64,000 bases of DNA from Linepithema humile (GCF_040581485.1 NC_090128.1:17538931-17602930), one strand, 5' to 3'; shown: positions 21,760-33,981, counted from the stretch's first letter. Made by a program: numbers and translations. The notes: generated by a model from the letters alone, not told the origin.

Positions 21760-23330
21760 TATGTAGATTTAAAATAAGGGACACGTTTTTACGTGCTTTC
21801 TCGCGCGTTTAGAGATTGAAATAACCCTTACAAATTGACATAGTATATTTTATTTTGAAAGAATATCATAAAAATTATAAAAGATATCAGAAAACGTTTT
21901 AGAAAAAAGGTGTATGTATTTAATGCTCTTTACAAAATCGCGCATTTATATTTTTTTAGAATATAAATTTTATAAAATATTAAATTTTTTTATATACTCC
22001 CTTTTTTCGATATTTTTGCAAATTTCAAAATTTTCGTAATAACAAAAATTGGAGGATTTTTTACGCTTAATTCAGCTATATATAATGCTTTTATTTTTCA
22101 AAATCACATTTGTTTTAGAAATAAGCTGTATATTGTACTATACTCCGTCCAACAAAAAAATATTCCTGCCTCGGATAAAAATTCGTCCGTTTCGTGCAGG
22201 TTTCCCCTTATAGGGGGAACGCTTAGAAAGCCCCCCTCCTCCCACTCCACATGACTGTACTCGTACAGCTTGTCAATGTCAACGCTCTCCCCACTTTGGT
22301 TGCTATGTTTCTCCTATGCGCAGAAAGAAGTATTTTCTCTCGCTGGACAGAGTATATATGCGTTGCGCTGTATGCTACTGTATACACTACATCACGCTTA
22401 TGCCGCGCAGTACTCGACCAGAGCTTGTTCTACATCATTCTGTATCACAAAGTAACAACAATGCTGTTTGACACTCAAAAATATCATCATATAATGTTGT
22501 ATCGGTTTGACCTTTTCAGAACTTAATTATTAAAAAAAATTTATTTTGCTGCATGTAGGGAGAGAAAATGCTCTTTAAAAAATCTTTACATATTTCTTTC
22601 GTGAGCTCCCCCAATTTCGAACAAGTATTTATCATTAAATAAATAATAGTTACGATCTAGGCCCAGCGTAAATTTAATCGTTGTGGAGTAAAGAGGATCG
22701 GAGGCCAAAGCAAGATCTTGATTGCCAAAAAAATTTTTTTTCTTTTTTTTAATCAAGAATGATAATAAACGTTTCGGTCGAAATTTTGATTATCTTCAGT
22801 ATATAAGTCTAATATAATGTGCTGGCTTTCATTACGTGAGACATAATCGGAAAGACAACTGTGACATAGTTGTGACACAGTTGTCTTTCCGAATTTGAGT
22901 TGACGAGTGCTGATTGATTTCACATAACAATTTTTTACACAGCCTTCTAATGTCGCAATTGATCAATATGTTCTAATGACAAATTTATCATTAAATTTTG
23001 TCGAAAATTAGCAATTTTTTTTTCTATTAATAGATCGAATTTTCCACTGGGTTCTGGTATACATAAAAAAAAACTAATGGTAAAATATTCCCAGATACTG
23101 TTAATAAATATTGCGTGATATATGAATGTGTCACAGTATGTAAATTACTTTTTTTTATAAGCACTGTTTTAATTTTCTGCTCCAGCAGCGTTTGATTGTA
23201 GGTTAATGTTTTTACGAAAAATATTATTCGAAAATATGTACGCATTCTTATAATATTACTAAAATAATTTCCGACACCAAAAATTAATGTGTAATATGGT
23301 TATTGAATAATAATACATAAATAAAACTTT
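21760..23330. other. AT-rich DNA with no recognised gene; one perfect hairpin
   Basis: I see no coding region in this 1.6 kb. It contains a CTGAAGA...GACCGAAACG motif on the minus strand near 22756-22806 that recalls the one at 12226, and a perfect 16-bp inverted repeat at 22848-22863/22876-22891. Confidence 0.4.
22848..22891. repeat. perfect 16-bp hairpin
   Basis: CGGAAAGACAACTGTG is followed after 12 bases by its exact reverse complement. No T-run follows; the function is unknown. Confidence 0.7.
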
Positions 23331-23741
23331 TGTTCGGCCGCCGACAGTTATCGTTACATCATTGTCGGTTACATATAAATTTTTTACATGCAATTTTTTG
23401 ATAAAGGTAATGATCAACTACCTTTTCTCCGCGAGTGAATCGAGTAGCTCGCGGTGGGAGGGGATGGTTCCTTTACGCGCCTATTTCATATGTTACAATG
23501 TTCATGGTATTTATGTTTTGTTAAACACAAGAAATCTTAATTTGCAATTTTGTCTGTCCTTGTTAATCGTTGTCCTTAGCAACTGATTGATATAAAAATC
23601 GCTTTTCTTAGTAATCAGCGTTGTTGTTTATAATTTTATTACAATGAGTATGCATGTGTAATTTTGTATTGTGAAAGTAATAAATCTGTTTTGTGTTACT
23701 TTTAAAAGTTTAACATCTCGTAATTGTGCCTGTCGAAGACA
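23331..23741 (+). mobile_element. BEL/Pao 5' LTR (putative)
   Basis: Starts TGTTCGG and ends GAAGACA, consistent with TG...CA ends. It contains a TATA-like ATATAAAAATCG and AATAAATC signals. Downstream the leader has TTTTGGTCTTTCGAGCCGGA, a phrase typical just before gag in BEL/Pao elements. No matching 3' LTR is in the window, so the boundaries are estimates. Confidence 0.55.
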
Positions 23742-24399
23742 GTTATATTTTGAGGCGGATCTCTAATCAGGCATTTCGGATATGGCGAGATCCCCAAACA
23801 TTTTGGTCTTTCGAGCCGGATAGAATTCCCGATTTTTGCAAGTTTTGCGGATATCTAGAGAGTTGCTTCCATTTTTGCAGTTTTGCATAGGTTCAATTCG
23901 GGACCTTGAGCAGAGTAAGTGACATTTTGTTACTTATATCAGTACCGCATTGTTGGTCAGTATAATCCTCTTTTGGCGAGTGTCGTGATATTGGTCAGGG
24001 CAGCAACTTTCTGCAAGAGTCAAGCCTTCGGTGAGTGCGTTTTGCTATCTGCACGTGTCGCACCTTTGGTAAAGGCATCCATCTTTACGATCTACGCGTC
24101 GTTGGTCAGTGTATTCTTCTTTTGCGAGTGTTGCGCCTTTTAGTGAGTGCGCTTTGCTGTCCGCTCGTGTTACGCTTTCTGTTAAGGCGTTTCGTTTTTT
24201 GCGTGTGTTGCGCTTTTGGTTAACAGATTTAGTTTGACGTATTTATCGTGTTTTCCAACTTAAGCCGTCTGATCTTTGCGCGTTGTGCCTATCGATCGAG
24301 ACGTTTTCGATTTCGAGTCATTACGCACGTTACACTCAAGAGATACATATCGTACTTTTTCGATATCATGTCAACATAAAGGCTACAATTAAGAAGTAG

Positions 24400-25376
24400 A
24401 TGTTCAACGCTGGATATTTTTGGGAAAATCTTGTTAAGGTTGGCAAGGAAAAAATGTCGTCAGCGTATTTGAAGACTTGTCTAGAATTATTAGAAACTTA
24501 TTGGACTCGTTTTTTGAATCAACATGACAAGATTCTATCGTTCGATCAGGCAGAGACTACGAATTATATGACGGTGGATGTCTTCACAACAGTTGAAGAA
24601 AGTTACATTGATGTCAAATCAAGAATATCTGATATTTTGTCAAGAACAAACAATTTGGAGCACTTAGAAGATTCATTCAATTCAAGTTCTGGAATTAAAC
24701 AACTCCAGTTACCTCGAATTAACCTTTCTTCCATCGATGGAGATCAACTGGCATGGGAATCAATCAGATCTAAAACGAAAAATAATGTCACCTCTTATGC
24801 TATCTCGTCGGATGCAGAAGAAAAGAACACACAATGTCCTCTATAAGGAGCAACATTTTTTACGATCATGTGTCAAGTTTAAGGCCTTTTCTACGAAACA
24901 ACGTCGTGGTCAAGCAAAAAAAAGAATTTGTTTCAACTGTTTGGGCTAGGGTCATAGGGTGGCAGCCTGTCCTTCAAATCATCGTTGTCGCATTTGCAAC
25001 AAGAAGCATCATTCGCTTTTACATCAATCAGAAACAGACTTACAATCGCAGAAAATGTCCAAATCGGAATCCACACAATCATCTTCGTCGTCTGACAAAC
25101 TCAGCATGACAGAAGATACAAAAAAGGTTGCTGCATTGTCCAGTTCCACAAGCGTGCTGTTCCCAACTGTTTTGGTCAAGCTAATTGGTTCTACCGGTAA
25201 ATCGATGATCGTTCGTGCACTTCTCGATTCAGGGTCGAAAGCATCATTCGTTTCAGAACGAGTAGCTCAGCAGCTTCGGCTGCCACGACGTAAAGTCAAT
25301 GTTACAGTTTCAGGACTTCAAGGAGTCATCACTGGAAAGGTCGCGCATGTTGTCTTTCTTACCATCGTATCAGAGC
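24400..25376 (+). pseudogene. BEL/Pao gag-protease fragment
   Basis: The first part (24400-24846) resembles BEL/Pao Gag (YLKTCLELLETYWTRF, IDVKSRISDIL). Stops and a deletion follow. Then CFNCLG with HRVAACPSNHRCRICNKKHH (zinc knuckles) lies at about 24930-25020, and an aspartic protease with ALLDSGSKASFVSERVAQQL at about 25215-25270. Sequence homology ends where a hAT-family end begins near 25377, so RT and integrase are absent. The Gag and protease pieces are in different frames. Confidence 0.75.
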
Positions 25377-27540
25377 AGTGATGCGATCTTTCCCACAGCG
25401 GTTTCGGCTCCGCTGCCTTACACAACCTTACAGAAGCGCTACGTCACGTATCCGTGTGAGCTCGGCCGTTCAACCAATGGAAGAGAGCGAACGTCTCCCT
25501 TCCACCGAGCCGACACAACAGACGATAAATGCATGCTACTTGCATGTTAAAAGCAAGCGTTTCTGATTCAGAAAAGAAATTTTGAGGCGAGTGACTGGAA
25601 TATTAGAGATCACCTGTTCGAGGCCTGCTTCGTGCAACTTTGTTTTCTTTTTCCGCATTTGTTTCTAACATAGTAAATCATTAGATAATATTTTTTTGCC
25701 CAAAAAAAATAATATTTTTTATTTATTATTAATATTCGCATATGTTAAACTAACAATTTTAGAAATAATACAGATCTGCTATTGTCAATAGAAAAATGAA
25801 AAGTTATTTTACAATGTTGCAACAAAGTGCTAATTTAACATATGCGAATATTTTTAATAAAGATAAAATAATTTCTTTTAGCCGAAAACATTATCTAATA
25901 ATTTACTTAAAACAAATATTGAAAAAGGAAAAAAAGTTACAAAATCACAGTTTTCAAACACGAGATTTTTAATATTCTTGCCATTTGCCTTACTCGTTTA
26001 GTCATGCTTGCTATTTTACATTTATCCACATAAAAGATTACACACCTGCAAAGCTTTTAATTATTTATTTTAAACTACTGCATATTAGCAAGAGTTACTG
26101 CAGTAACTACATATACATGTACTGTGGAGATTAGTGGAGGAACACAGTAACATATTAAACATGCAGTCAAATAGGTGTAAGATTAGTAATTTTATTAGTA
26201 CTATTAATAAGTAGTGGTCTTCCGCACCACCTTTGAGGTTCCACTTATGGCGCGTTCGATTTTTTTTTAAGTGGATCGTCGCCTGGAGCCCTATTGTACC
26301 ACTTTTTTTCACCTGTTATTTACAGGTTAAAATAATTTACAGTAGTTGACACTGTATTTTAGTATCTATCTATATACTTACTGTACTTTATATACTCACT
26401 GTACTTGTACTTTTGCGCGTTGCGCGTATATTAGCGAGTTGGGAAAATTACTTTATAATTTTCTATAAATACAAAATATATTTTGTATTTATTATGCCTG
26501 TAATGCTTGTAAAATGTTTATTATTTTATTTAAAAATTATTATATATTATTTTGATATTGACGGTCCAGCAACATCATCATAATCTGCAGCATGTAGCGT
26601 TATATTACTTTTTTTTTCATGGGGCTACTAGCATATAATGTCTTTGCCGACATAAGAGACAAATGGTTTTCATCAATTACCATGCTTAGAACCGTTTCTT
26701 TTTAAGATTTTAAAGCCGATTTTAGAACACAAAGAGCATTCACATTGGTAATCGAAAGTTTATTGCGTTTTTTTGTTTTTATATCTGATAAAACAGAAAA
26801 CACTCTTTCTGAATCAGCATTCGAATTTGGAAGTTATCTAACAACATTCAAAAAAGATTTTAGATTGGGATATTTTGCAATGTTAATAGAGTTCTGACTT
26901 TGTAAAATTTCTTTCCACGTGTCATCAAAATTTAATTTTAAAAGATTTTCTTTTTCTACTTGTGTAAAATCATGATATAAAAGATACCATTCTTTCTTTA
27001 AACCATCTTCGTCAAAACCACCAAAAGTTTGAGCGATAAAAGAGACATCATTGAATGATATTTCTTTGTCACTATCCGATAAAGCTACGTTTGCTTTTAA
27101 AACTTTTAATTTAGACAAAAATTTCTCATTAATTGGTAATCTTTTACTAATTTCTTTTGCAGCAGTGACGCAAAATTGCAAACAATTCTTTCGAACATTT
27201 GCAACTATGTCCGTGTGTCCTTCTTTCATTAATTTATCAAGATATTCCTCACATTCGAATCCTAAATTTACTTCATTTAGAGATTTTTGATTCTCTTGTT
27301 GAGAAAATTGAATATTATTACATACATTTTTTAACAATTCTGGTTTCAAAAAGTATTCACAGATTTTGGTTAGAAATTTTCTTAATTGATTTTGGTTGCA
27401 ATAAATAAACTCTAGTTTCCGCTGCTTGAAAAAATGCATTAAATAAATTAAAAGTATTTAAAATATGTTCTAAAAATAAAAAATATGCTTTTACATAATG
27501 ACGTTGCATTGCAAGCTTTAAATTTTCTGCAGACTTTAGT
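25377..27540 (-). mobile_element. second, truncated copy of the 344-9488 hAT family
   Basis: 25436-26310 matches the terminal repeat and adjoining right-hand interior of the first hAT (for example the phrase near 26225 with CGCACCACCTTTGAGGTTCC). The following minus-strand frame is the transposase C-terminus. The outer end probably starts CAGTGATGCG at 25377, within BEL/Pao sequence. Homology stops at about 27540, so the left half is missing. Orientation is opposite to the first copy. Confidence 0.8.
26570..27540 (-). pseudogene. hAT transposase C-terminal fragment
   Basis: Clearly homologous to 7070-7960: both have YFLFLEHIL, FNLFNAFFQA, CEEYLD, ENCLQF or KNCLQF, ISKRLPIN and NSNAD, then KTKKRN. 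A frameshift lies near 27415, a stop near 26832 and another near 26705. The N-terminal zinc fingers and first catalytic region are absent. Non-functional. Confidence 0.85.
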
Positions 27541-27748
27541 AGTATATGGCAGATATGGGGCGTCACAACAAACCCCCACCACCTACCCCATATTTGACCC
27601 ACTGACTTACATTTGGTCTGGCGTCAAAACAAATGACGTCACAGGGTGGGGGGAAAGGAGGGAGAAAAAATGGCGGCAGTAGGTCCAACATGGCGGACGT
27701 CTACAAGATGGCGGCTGTTGACAAGATAGCGGAAATTTTTATTTTTTC
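27541..27748. other. unassigned GC-richer stretch
   Basis: Contains repeated ATGGCGG-type words and a GACGTCA palindrome. No gene is seen. Confidence 0.3.
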
Positions 27749-28010
27749 GAATTGAGAAAATCCAAGCTGGGTTCGAACCTGGATCGCTGGATTTCTAGTC
27801 CTGGTCCTAGTCTGCTGAGTTACCTATAGATCTAATGAAGTAAGTCGTAGGGTTGTAGTTATGGCAGGCGGACGTGGGATGACGTAAATTTTTATTTTCT
27901 TCCGAATTGAGAAAATCCAAGTTGGGTTCGAACCTGGAACGCAGGGTTTCTAGTCCTGCTCCTAGTCTGCTGGGCTACCTATAGATCTATTGAAGTAAGT
28001 TGTAGTGTCG
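27749..28010 (-). repeat. tRNA-like sequence, 155-bp tandem duplication
   Basis: Two units 155 bp apart (near 27749 and 27904) carry, on the minus strand, an A-box-like TAACTCAGCAGACTAGG or TAGCCCAGCAGACTAGG and a perfect B box GGTTCGAACCC. A 7-nt loop CTAGAAA could serve as anticodon loop, but the stems pair poorly and no CCA-ready acceptor stem is visible. More likely a tRNA-derived SINE or tRNA relic than a working tRNA gene. Confidence 0.45.
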
Positions 28011-28029
28011 TATTTATGACTATGGGACC

Positions 28030-28440
28030 TGGCAGGGAAGGGATGTATATATGCTAGGGCCGCGTCTATATAAGGTACCCCGGACTCTCTGGCAGGTATG
28101 GAACATGTAAACAAACGACGTCACACAGTCGCCTCCAGTCTGCGAAGGGAAGGGATGTATATATATTGGGGCCGCGTCTATATGAGGTACCCCGGACTCT
28201 CTGGCAGGTATGGAACATGTAAACAAACGACGTCACACAGTCGCCTCTAGTCTGCGAAGGGAAGGGATGTATATATGTTGGGACCGCGTCTATATGAGGT
28301 ACCCCGGACTCTCTGGCAGGTATGGAACATGTAAACAAACGACGTCACACAGTCGCCTCTAGTCTGCGAAGGGAAGGGATGTATATATGCTGGGGCCGCG
28401 TCTATATGAGATACCCCGGACTCTCTGGCACGTATAGCGA
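28030..28440 (+). repeat. 112-bp tandem repeat, nearly 4 copies
   Basis: Units share GAAGGGATGTATATAT, CGCGTCTATAT(A/G)AGGTACCCCGG and AAACAAACGACGTCACACAG, with period 112. Each unit contains a TATA-like string and a GACGTCA palindrome. It lies about 370 bp outside the last Maverick gene, so it may belong to that element's terminal region. Confidence 0.85.
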
Positions 28441-28807
28441 ACAAAAGAATGACGTCGCAGCGACGAATGATCATACGACTTTTAGTTTGATATTTGGTGT
28501 GATGGTTAAGGGGCCGCGCGCGCAATATTGCGTGAACGGGGTGAGCGTCAGCCACCCGTTTTCGCAGATTGAGCGTGCTATAAGAATTGACGATAGCGAG
28601 TGGAACGTGCAGGAACATGCGAAAAGGGAAAGGAAACGAACGCAAAAAGTGGAATACAAAATCGTTTATTTGGAATTTTTCTTAAGAATACATAATTGAA
28701 CATTACAGTCAAAATATAAAAATATTTTATTCGACTTACTGAATACATTCTAAAAATATTATTTTAAAGCGCGCATCGAGAAATGTTAAATATATGAAAA
28801 AAATGTT
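28441..28807. other. possible Maverick terminal region, no gene
   Basis: A moderately GC-rich part with CGCGCGCAATATTGCG, then AT-rich DNA. I could not find an inverted partner at the other side of the Maverick. Confidence 0.3.
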
Positions 28808-29338
28808 TTATTTAAAATTTTTAAAAATACATCGTTGAATATTACAACAAGTACTAGTACGTAGTTTCGTTTGCTCATTCTTTTTGCAAAGAAAAATTTT
28901 GCGATATAAGTATACTATCAGTCTGTCGTTTTGGTTATAATCATCGGTGAATAGACAAAGAAATTGTTGAAGGCTGTAACCAAGAGACAAATAGTAAAGA
29001 AACACGCAGCAATATTGACCGCATGTTTGCGAAAAAAATCCTTGTAGCTGCTCGGTGTTTCATCGATACGTGGTGGAATTTCGTCGAAGTCGTAAATGAA
29101 ATCGTTGATCCGAGTGTGGTGGGATTCCGTAACTATCGAAATATGTGCCGGTACCATGCTCGTCGATGTAAAAGGCGACCCAGTGTCTTCCGGAGCGGTC
29201 ATGTTCGTCTGTATTAGCGACAATGGCTGTCGACCTCGTCCACACCCTCGGTAGTCTGTCGGCAGGATAGACTCTCGCATATCTGACATTGAGACAATGC
29301 AACGCGTGTAAGATTTCCAACGAATTCATTTCTCGCAT
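28808..29338 (-). pseudogene. Polinton adenovirus-type cysteine protease, one premature stop
   Basis: A virion maturation protease. From ATG 29338 the frame has YPADRLPR, then the histidine region (GRHWVAFYIDEHGTGTYFDSYG). An in-frame TGA at 29060-29062 falls where relatives have Trp; the frame then continues with CGQYCCVFL, which includes the expected nucleophile Cys region, down to about 28808. The N-terminal end overlaps the frame of the neighbouring ORF at 29214-29627. Confidence 0.8.
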
Positions 29339-29627
29339 AACAAGACGGTGTTCGCGTGCGAGGAATTATTTGTATAGTAGAGTCGCAGGGGTTTACCTCC
29401 TTACGCATAGAGTAGACGTTCTCGAATGATTGTGTGTTAACGGGGATGGTTTGTTGAGCGTTGCTATCGGTAGGATATTCTTCTTCTTTCTTTATGTACG
29501 GTATATCTTTTGCAATGTAATAAAGTGATTGATTCTTCTCTTCTTCTTCCGTCTCTTTTTCTTCTTTCGTAGCGTTACGCCACGCTTCGATATTGCGAAT
29601 TATATCAAGATTTTTATTCTTTTTCAT
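29214..29627 (-). CDS. Maverick ORF of unknown function, Glu/Lys-rich
   Basis: 137 codons from ATG 29627. The first half is charged (KEEKETEEEEKNQ). The end overlaps the protease start in another frame. Possibly the N-terminal extension of the protease protein, separated by a frameshift near 29345, because its last part parallels the sequence just upstream of the protease ATG. No domain is recognised. Confidence 0.4.
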   Translation of the reverse strand: MKKNKNLDIIRNIEAWRNATKEEKETEEEEKNQSLYYIAKDIPYIKKEEEYPTDSNAQQTIPVNTQSFENVYSMRKEVNPCDSTIQIIPRTRTPSCYARNEFVGNLTRVALSQCQICESLSCRQTTEGVDEVDSHCR

Positions 29628-29660
29628 AAAAACAGCACTGTCGGTTTTTTCGTTTTTGCT

Positions 29661-30296
29661 TCAATTCTCATGAGAAAGATCATCGCAGCTCGAAACGATG
29701 CTACACTCGCTGCTAGTGTTTTGAGTGACTATCCAGCGTTTTAATTTGCAAGCGTTGCGTAACGCGCAAAGAAATTTGTCTGTAGAGCAAAATCGAAAGC
29801 CGTGGTGAGAGCACCGATGTCCGCTCTCTTTGACTTCTGGTTAATTTTTAAATGCCGGAGAAATTCCTTCTAGATTATATACGTTTCTGGAAAGTGGATG
29901 CCGCAGAGAGCGTGTTTTTTCTTGCCCCCTACTATAGATGTAGCGCGCTCGACGTGTTATTTCTCGTAGTTGTATTGCGAAACATTTAAGATCGATTTCA
30001 CCATCGAACCACTCGATTCCGTGATAATTTCGCGAAAGCCAGTTGTTTTCTCGTCTTGATTTATCGGGTAAATCGTCATAGGGAGGCGTCATAATTCAGT
30101 GTCCGATGATTGGTGAGTTAATCGCGACGACAGCTACTTCTTTCGGAATAAACTTCTCGGCGGCATCGCGAAAACCCTGTATATCAATGACTATATCCAT
30201 ATTTATGTCCAAGTACTCACTCTTTCTTTTCAAACAAAGCGACGACGTTCGTGTCTCGAACAAGACTGAATCTCTTTCCGCTGCTTCACACGCCAT
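29661..30296 (-). pseudogene. conserved Polinton-associated ORF, two premature stops
   Basis: The reading frame holds MDIVIDIQGFRDAAEKF (from 30200), SRRENNWLSRNYHGIEWFDG and CALRNACKLKRW. I associate this protein with Polintons of ants; the start resembles an RNase H-like fold, but the function is not established. A TGA at 30096-30098 and a TAA at 29841-29843 interrupt the frame. It sits between the protease and major capsid genes. Confidence 0.6.
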
Positions 30297-30369
30297 TTAA
30301 AAAAACAGGCGTGAGGGAAAAATGTGTGTAGTAGTAGTGGTGGAAGGCGAGGTTTGGCGTTATAAAAGT

Positions 30370-31707
30370 CTAACCAGCAAAATCGACGATAACTTGTCGA
30401 GAGGAGTCTATTTTTAGAATGTTATCGAACTCTGCGTAAACGATACAATTAACGGTCGCGGTAAGCGCCTTTTCAAATTTCACTTCTAATCGCAAACTAC
30501 CATGTTTCACGAGATTCCAATGTCCGGCGCAATGAGCAGACAAGTCGGGGGTAAGATCAAAAGCGAAAAGAGTGTAGCCCTGGGTATAATCCTCTCTACT
30601 TATAGAATTTCCCTCGTTCAAGAAGTGAATGCCGGTTCCCGAGAAGAGCGTGTGGTAGGCTTCGACGTAAAGGCCTTCGTCTTTCAAGAAGTTCGGTTGT
30701 AACGGTCTACTGGGAATTTGCATACCATCGGCATACAGAGAAAAGAAATTTATACCGTAGTTTTTGAAATTAAACGGATTCAGTTTTCTATCACCATTAA
30801 ACGCTCTGTTATCGGCAAAACCGACTATTACACGTTTTGGCAGTTGTCCGAGTATTACATTATCTATCGATTTCCCTACGAGTCCAGCGTGAATCGTAAA
30901 TGTTTTAACCTTGATTTTTGTGAGAGGATATTTGGCGGTGGTTTTACTCAACATTCTCGCATGCGAGAGTAACACACCAGGGCTTATCTTTGCTCTTTTA
31001 ACGAGCAGACTAGCGTCTAGAAGGCGTATTTTTGACAGTGAATTAGATTCCATAAGGCAAAACAAATCTTTCGAGCGAACGAGCCTCATTCTAACTTCCA
31101 CCCCGTTGATTAGGAATTTATCCTGATTGAAAACGTCGCAGTGAAGATGCCCTATGAGATCTAACGCCTGTCCGTCTCGAATGTAACGCGAGCGTCTCAC
31201 GAGTGCCTGATTCGTGGCTTGCGACTCTAGGAGAGCGTCCATTAAGCCCGGGGTATCCGCGTTCCACAAGCAGGAGGTCAGATGGGAGTTTTTTGCGGGT
31301 GAAGAATAATTTAATAACGCCTCGATGTAAGCCCGATACGCGTAAGCGTTGTTTAGGGGTGACACGAGTTTTTGATTGAAATATATGTCGATTTGGTTGA
31401 ACATGGAATGCAGTAAATGATTTACAGGGCCTACTTTGAACTCGGGGGTGCCAGCGGCGGTACCGCCTCCTGCTAGGGGGGAAGATTCTACGCGTACGCG
31501 AAGACTCAACATGGTGTGTGTGAGATCTAGATAATCTTCCCCATGGCCGGGTATGACGAATTCTATAGGCGCGTCGTCCGCGAGCGACGTTACGGGTTTG
31601 TAATAAATCCATTGCGATCTTTCGATGCTGGTTTGTGTAGGCGGTAAAGAAAAGAGATCGAGTTCACTCTTTAAGCACTCGTTTTAATGTGTATGAAGAA
31701 AGGACAT
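30370..31707 (-). pseudogene. Polinton major capsid protein, nonsense at codon 8
   Basis: About 445 codons, the size expected for a double jelly-roll capsid protein of the F54H12.2-like type. Recognisable phrases are LDLFSLPPTQTSIERSQW, NHLLHSMFNQIDIYFN, NAYAYRAYIEALLNY and VNCIVYAEFDNIL. The natural ATG at 31705-31707 is followed by an in-frame TAA at 31684-31686. The next in-frame ATG is at 31512, which would drop the N-terminal region. The rest of the frame is open to TAG near 30370. The protein would form the virion shell. Confidence 0.85.
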
Positions 31708-31736
31708 GCTCCGTAAATTCCTAATTCACACGTCGA

Positions 31737-32324
31737 TTAAGAGAATATGTCGGCTACACTGCGTTTCTTGACTCGACGGCAGCATCCTGTGGATGGCTTT
31801 TTTTTGTTGTTGGTCTTTCTACCTGCCGTGCGTATTTTCTTCGTTGCCCTTTTTTTGTTCGTGATTTTTCTTCGCGCGTTGCTATTCTTCGACAATTTCT
31901 TTTTGTTCGTCTGACGACGACGGCGCTTAGAAACAGCGTTGCGTCTTACGTGACTGAAGAAAGGAAACTGAAGCGCAGCTGTTTTCGCGGATACTTTATA
32001 ACCTGTTCCCTTCATCAAGCTAGTTATTTTTTCTTTGGCTTTTCTTTTGAGATTTCCGCTCGATTCCTTGAGACGAGATTTGACCGCCTCCTTGAACGGC
32101 GTATTATTTTCGACATCCTCCATCACGTTAACGCCGGCTCGTAAAGCTTCTTTACCAACCGCTCGTACACCTTTACTCAGATAAGGAAGCACCTTCCTGA
32201 ATAATCCTCCGAGAAAACTACCGATTTTGTGTCCTCGTTTATAGGGTGCTCCGACGAAAACCCTCGTGATTCCTCCGCTCCTACCTCCGCTATCGTAATA
32301 TTCGTGGTCCTCCGGTCTAGCCAT
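31737..32324 (-). CDS. Maverick basic protein, likely virion-associated, intact
   Basis: 195 aa from ATG 32324, no stops. The N-terminal half has a glycine/hydrophobic segment (GSFLGGLFRKVLPYLSKGV), then helices. The C-terminal third is extremely Lys/Arg-rich (SKRRRRQTNKKKLSK; KKRATKKIRTAGRKTNNKKK), ending SVADIFS. Position between major and minor capsid genes and the basic tail suggest a core or DNA-condensing protein comparable in layout to adenoviral core/pVI-type proteins. That role is inference. Confidence 0.7.
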   Translation of the reverse strand: MARPEDHEYYDSGGRSGGITRVFVGAPYKRGHKIGSFLGGLFRKVLPYLSKGVRAVGKEALRAGVNVMEDVENNTPFKEAVKSRLKESSGNLKRKAKEKITSLMKGTGYKVSAKTAALQFPFFSHVRRNAVSKRRRRQTNKKKLSKNSNARRKITNKKRATKKIRTAGRKTNNKKKPSTGCCRRVKKRSVADIFS

Positions 32325-32353
32325 AGCGAGCGGCTTTTCCGACTAATTTTTTC

Positions 32354-33276
32354 TTACTGGAAACGTCTAAAGTGCAACGTCACCGTTAGCGTTCCCGATT
32401 GGAATGGTATTCTTTTTCCGAATTGATCTTTTATATCTATTTCAATCCTACGGAAATACGTTGTCGTAATGGTATATAATGCGGGACGGAGAAATGTTTC
32501 ACTTGATTCGCTCCGTACGCGTAATAATGACCGTAATGTTGCAGCTCGACCGATACTATTCAAAGAAGTGGAGTTTGCACATCGCCGGTTATATAAGGTT
32601 CACTAATATCACAATAAACAAAGAGTTTATCGGGAATACCGCGCAGCAATCCGTGCGGTTCGAGAGTATAGAAATTTCCAGCGCGCCCTCCTTGTTCCCT
32701 TTTAAACCCGAGTTTAATAAAAGGCGCTGTAAAAATATCTTTGGAATTAGGATTAGTTGCAGTAAGTGTGGTATAGAATGCAATTTCACTAGTCATTAAG
32801 GCCCCACCGCAACCGAGTATTCGTAGAAGATTATCGGAAACGTTTATATGATGAATCAGATTGCATTTATTTTCATCGCATGTAATCTCGAACAAGATTT
32901 TATCACCACTAGCGTCTTCTAGTGTCAAATTAATATGCAAATTCGCATTTTTGCACGCCGAATTAATAGCGGAGATAAGTTCCTCGATATTTTTGTAAAT
33001 ATCATTCGGTATTACTCTTTGCGTCGACGTTAACGTCGTCCCGTCTTTCTTCGTCTCGCGACCATTTTCAATATCGACGAATCTAATGAATTTTTTACCG
33101 TGATTTATGTGTAAAAAAGTAGTGGGAAATTGGATCTCGTTAAGCGCGACTTCCCATTCGCCGTGTAAGTGTATAGGATGAGGTAATTCTGTAATGAAGG
33201 AAGTGGTTGCATTGTCCGGAAAATAACGCATACTACTATTGCTGGGAAGAATCAAGAGAAATTGATCCGTCCTCAT
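32354..33276 (-). pseudogene. Polinton minor capsid (penton) protein, stop and frameshift
   Basis: From ATG 33276 the frame runs for 238 codons (RYFPDNATTSFITELP, WEVALNEIQFPTTFLHI, HHINVSDNLLRILG) to a TGA at 32560-32562 after VQTPLL. The same frame stays informative for about 100 bases (HYIPL), then the C-terminal part (EIDIKDQFGKRIPF, VTLHFR) is in another frame, so a short indel lies near 32450. Family features are the LP-H-L-G-WEVAL start and the EIDI-D..G..IPF end. It would form the penton. Confidence 0.8.
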
Positions 33277-33789
33277 TTCGAACAAACGGAGTTAAGGGGA
33301 TCCTACAGTTCTTCTTTACCGACATTATTTTTACAAACACTAATCTTTTTTTTAGCTATACAGATTGAAAAATCCTTCTCCACAATTCAAGTACTTATAA
33401 TAACGAAGAACGGATGCTATAATATTTAGTAAAAAACAGAAAAAAATTTTAAATTACAGTTTTGTTATCTGCACGTGGCGTCAATATTTGTTTAACTTTA
33501 AAATTCTGCAGTTTTTCTGTGCGAAAGACATAGCGTCCGTTTTCGGTCTAATATGAAAGAATATCTGTGAATTTTTAAAAGTAAGTTTGGAAGCCTAATA
33601 AAAAAGATTAGTGTCTGTAAAAATTTATGCATATGTGTGTGTGCGAGATTGAGGTACGAGAGTAAAACAGAGCAATAAATTAGTTGGCTAATATTAGAAC
33701 AGATGGAGCTAAAACTTGCCTGTTTACTCGATAAGAACAGACAATACTATCCTTGTTATTTCATCCTTGCGTGAGAGAGTAATATATAT
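33277..33789. other. AT-rich spacer, start of the block interrupting the Maverick
   Basis: No gene seen. Short TG-rich run near 33633. Confidence 0.3.
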
Positions 33790-33935
33790 GTGTACGCACT
33801 AATACTATTAAACTCGTTCTTTTCTCTTTCTATCGTACATTTATTCTGTCTCTTTCTAAGTGCTCGCTTACAACATATCGCTAATTGCATCGACTTCATG
33901 CTTTTCTCACATATCTGCTTACATTTTTACTTACG

Positions 33936-33981
<46 letters not shown>

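Noticed and set aside
27749..28010. Two functional tRNA genes
   Set aside because: A and B boxes are good, but anticodon and acceptor stems do not pair properly, so they are described as tRNA-like repeats.
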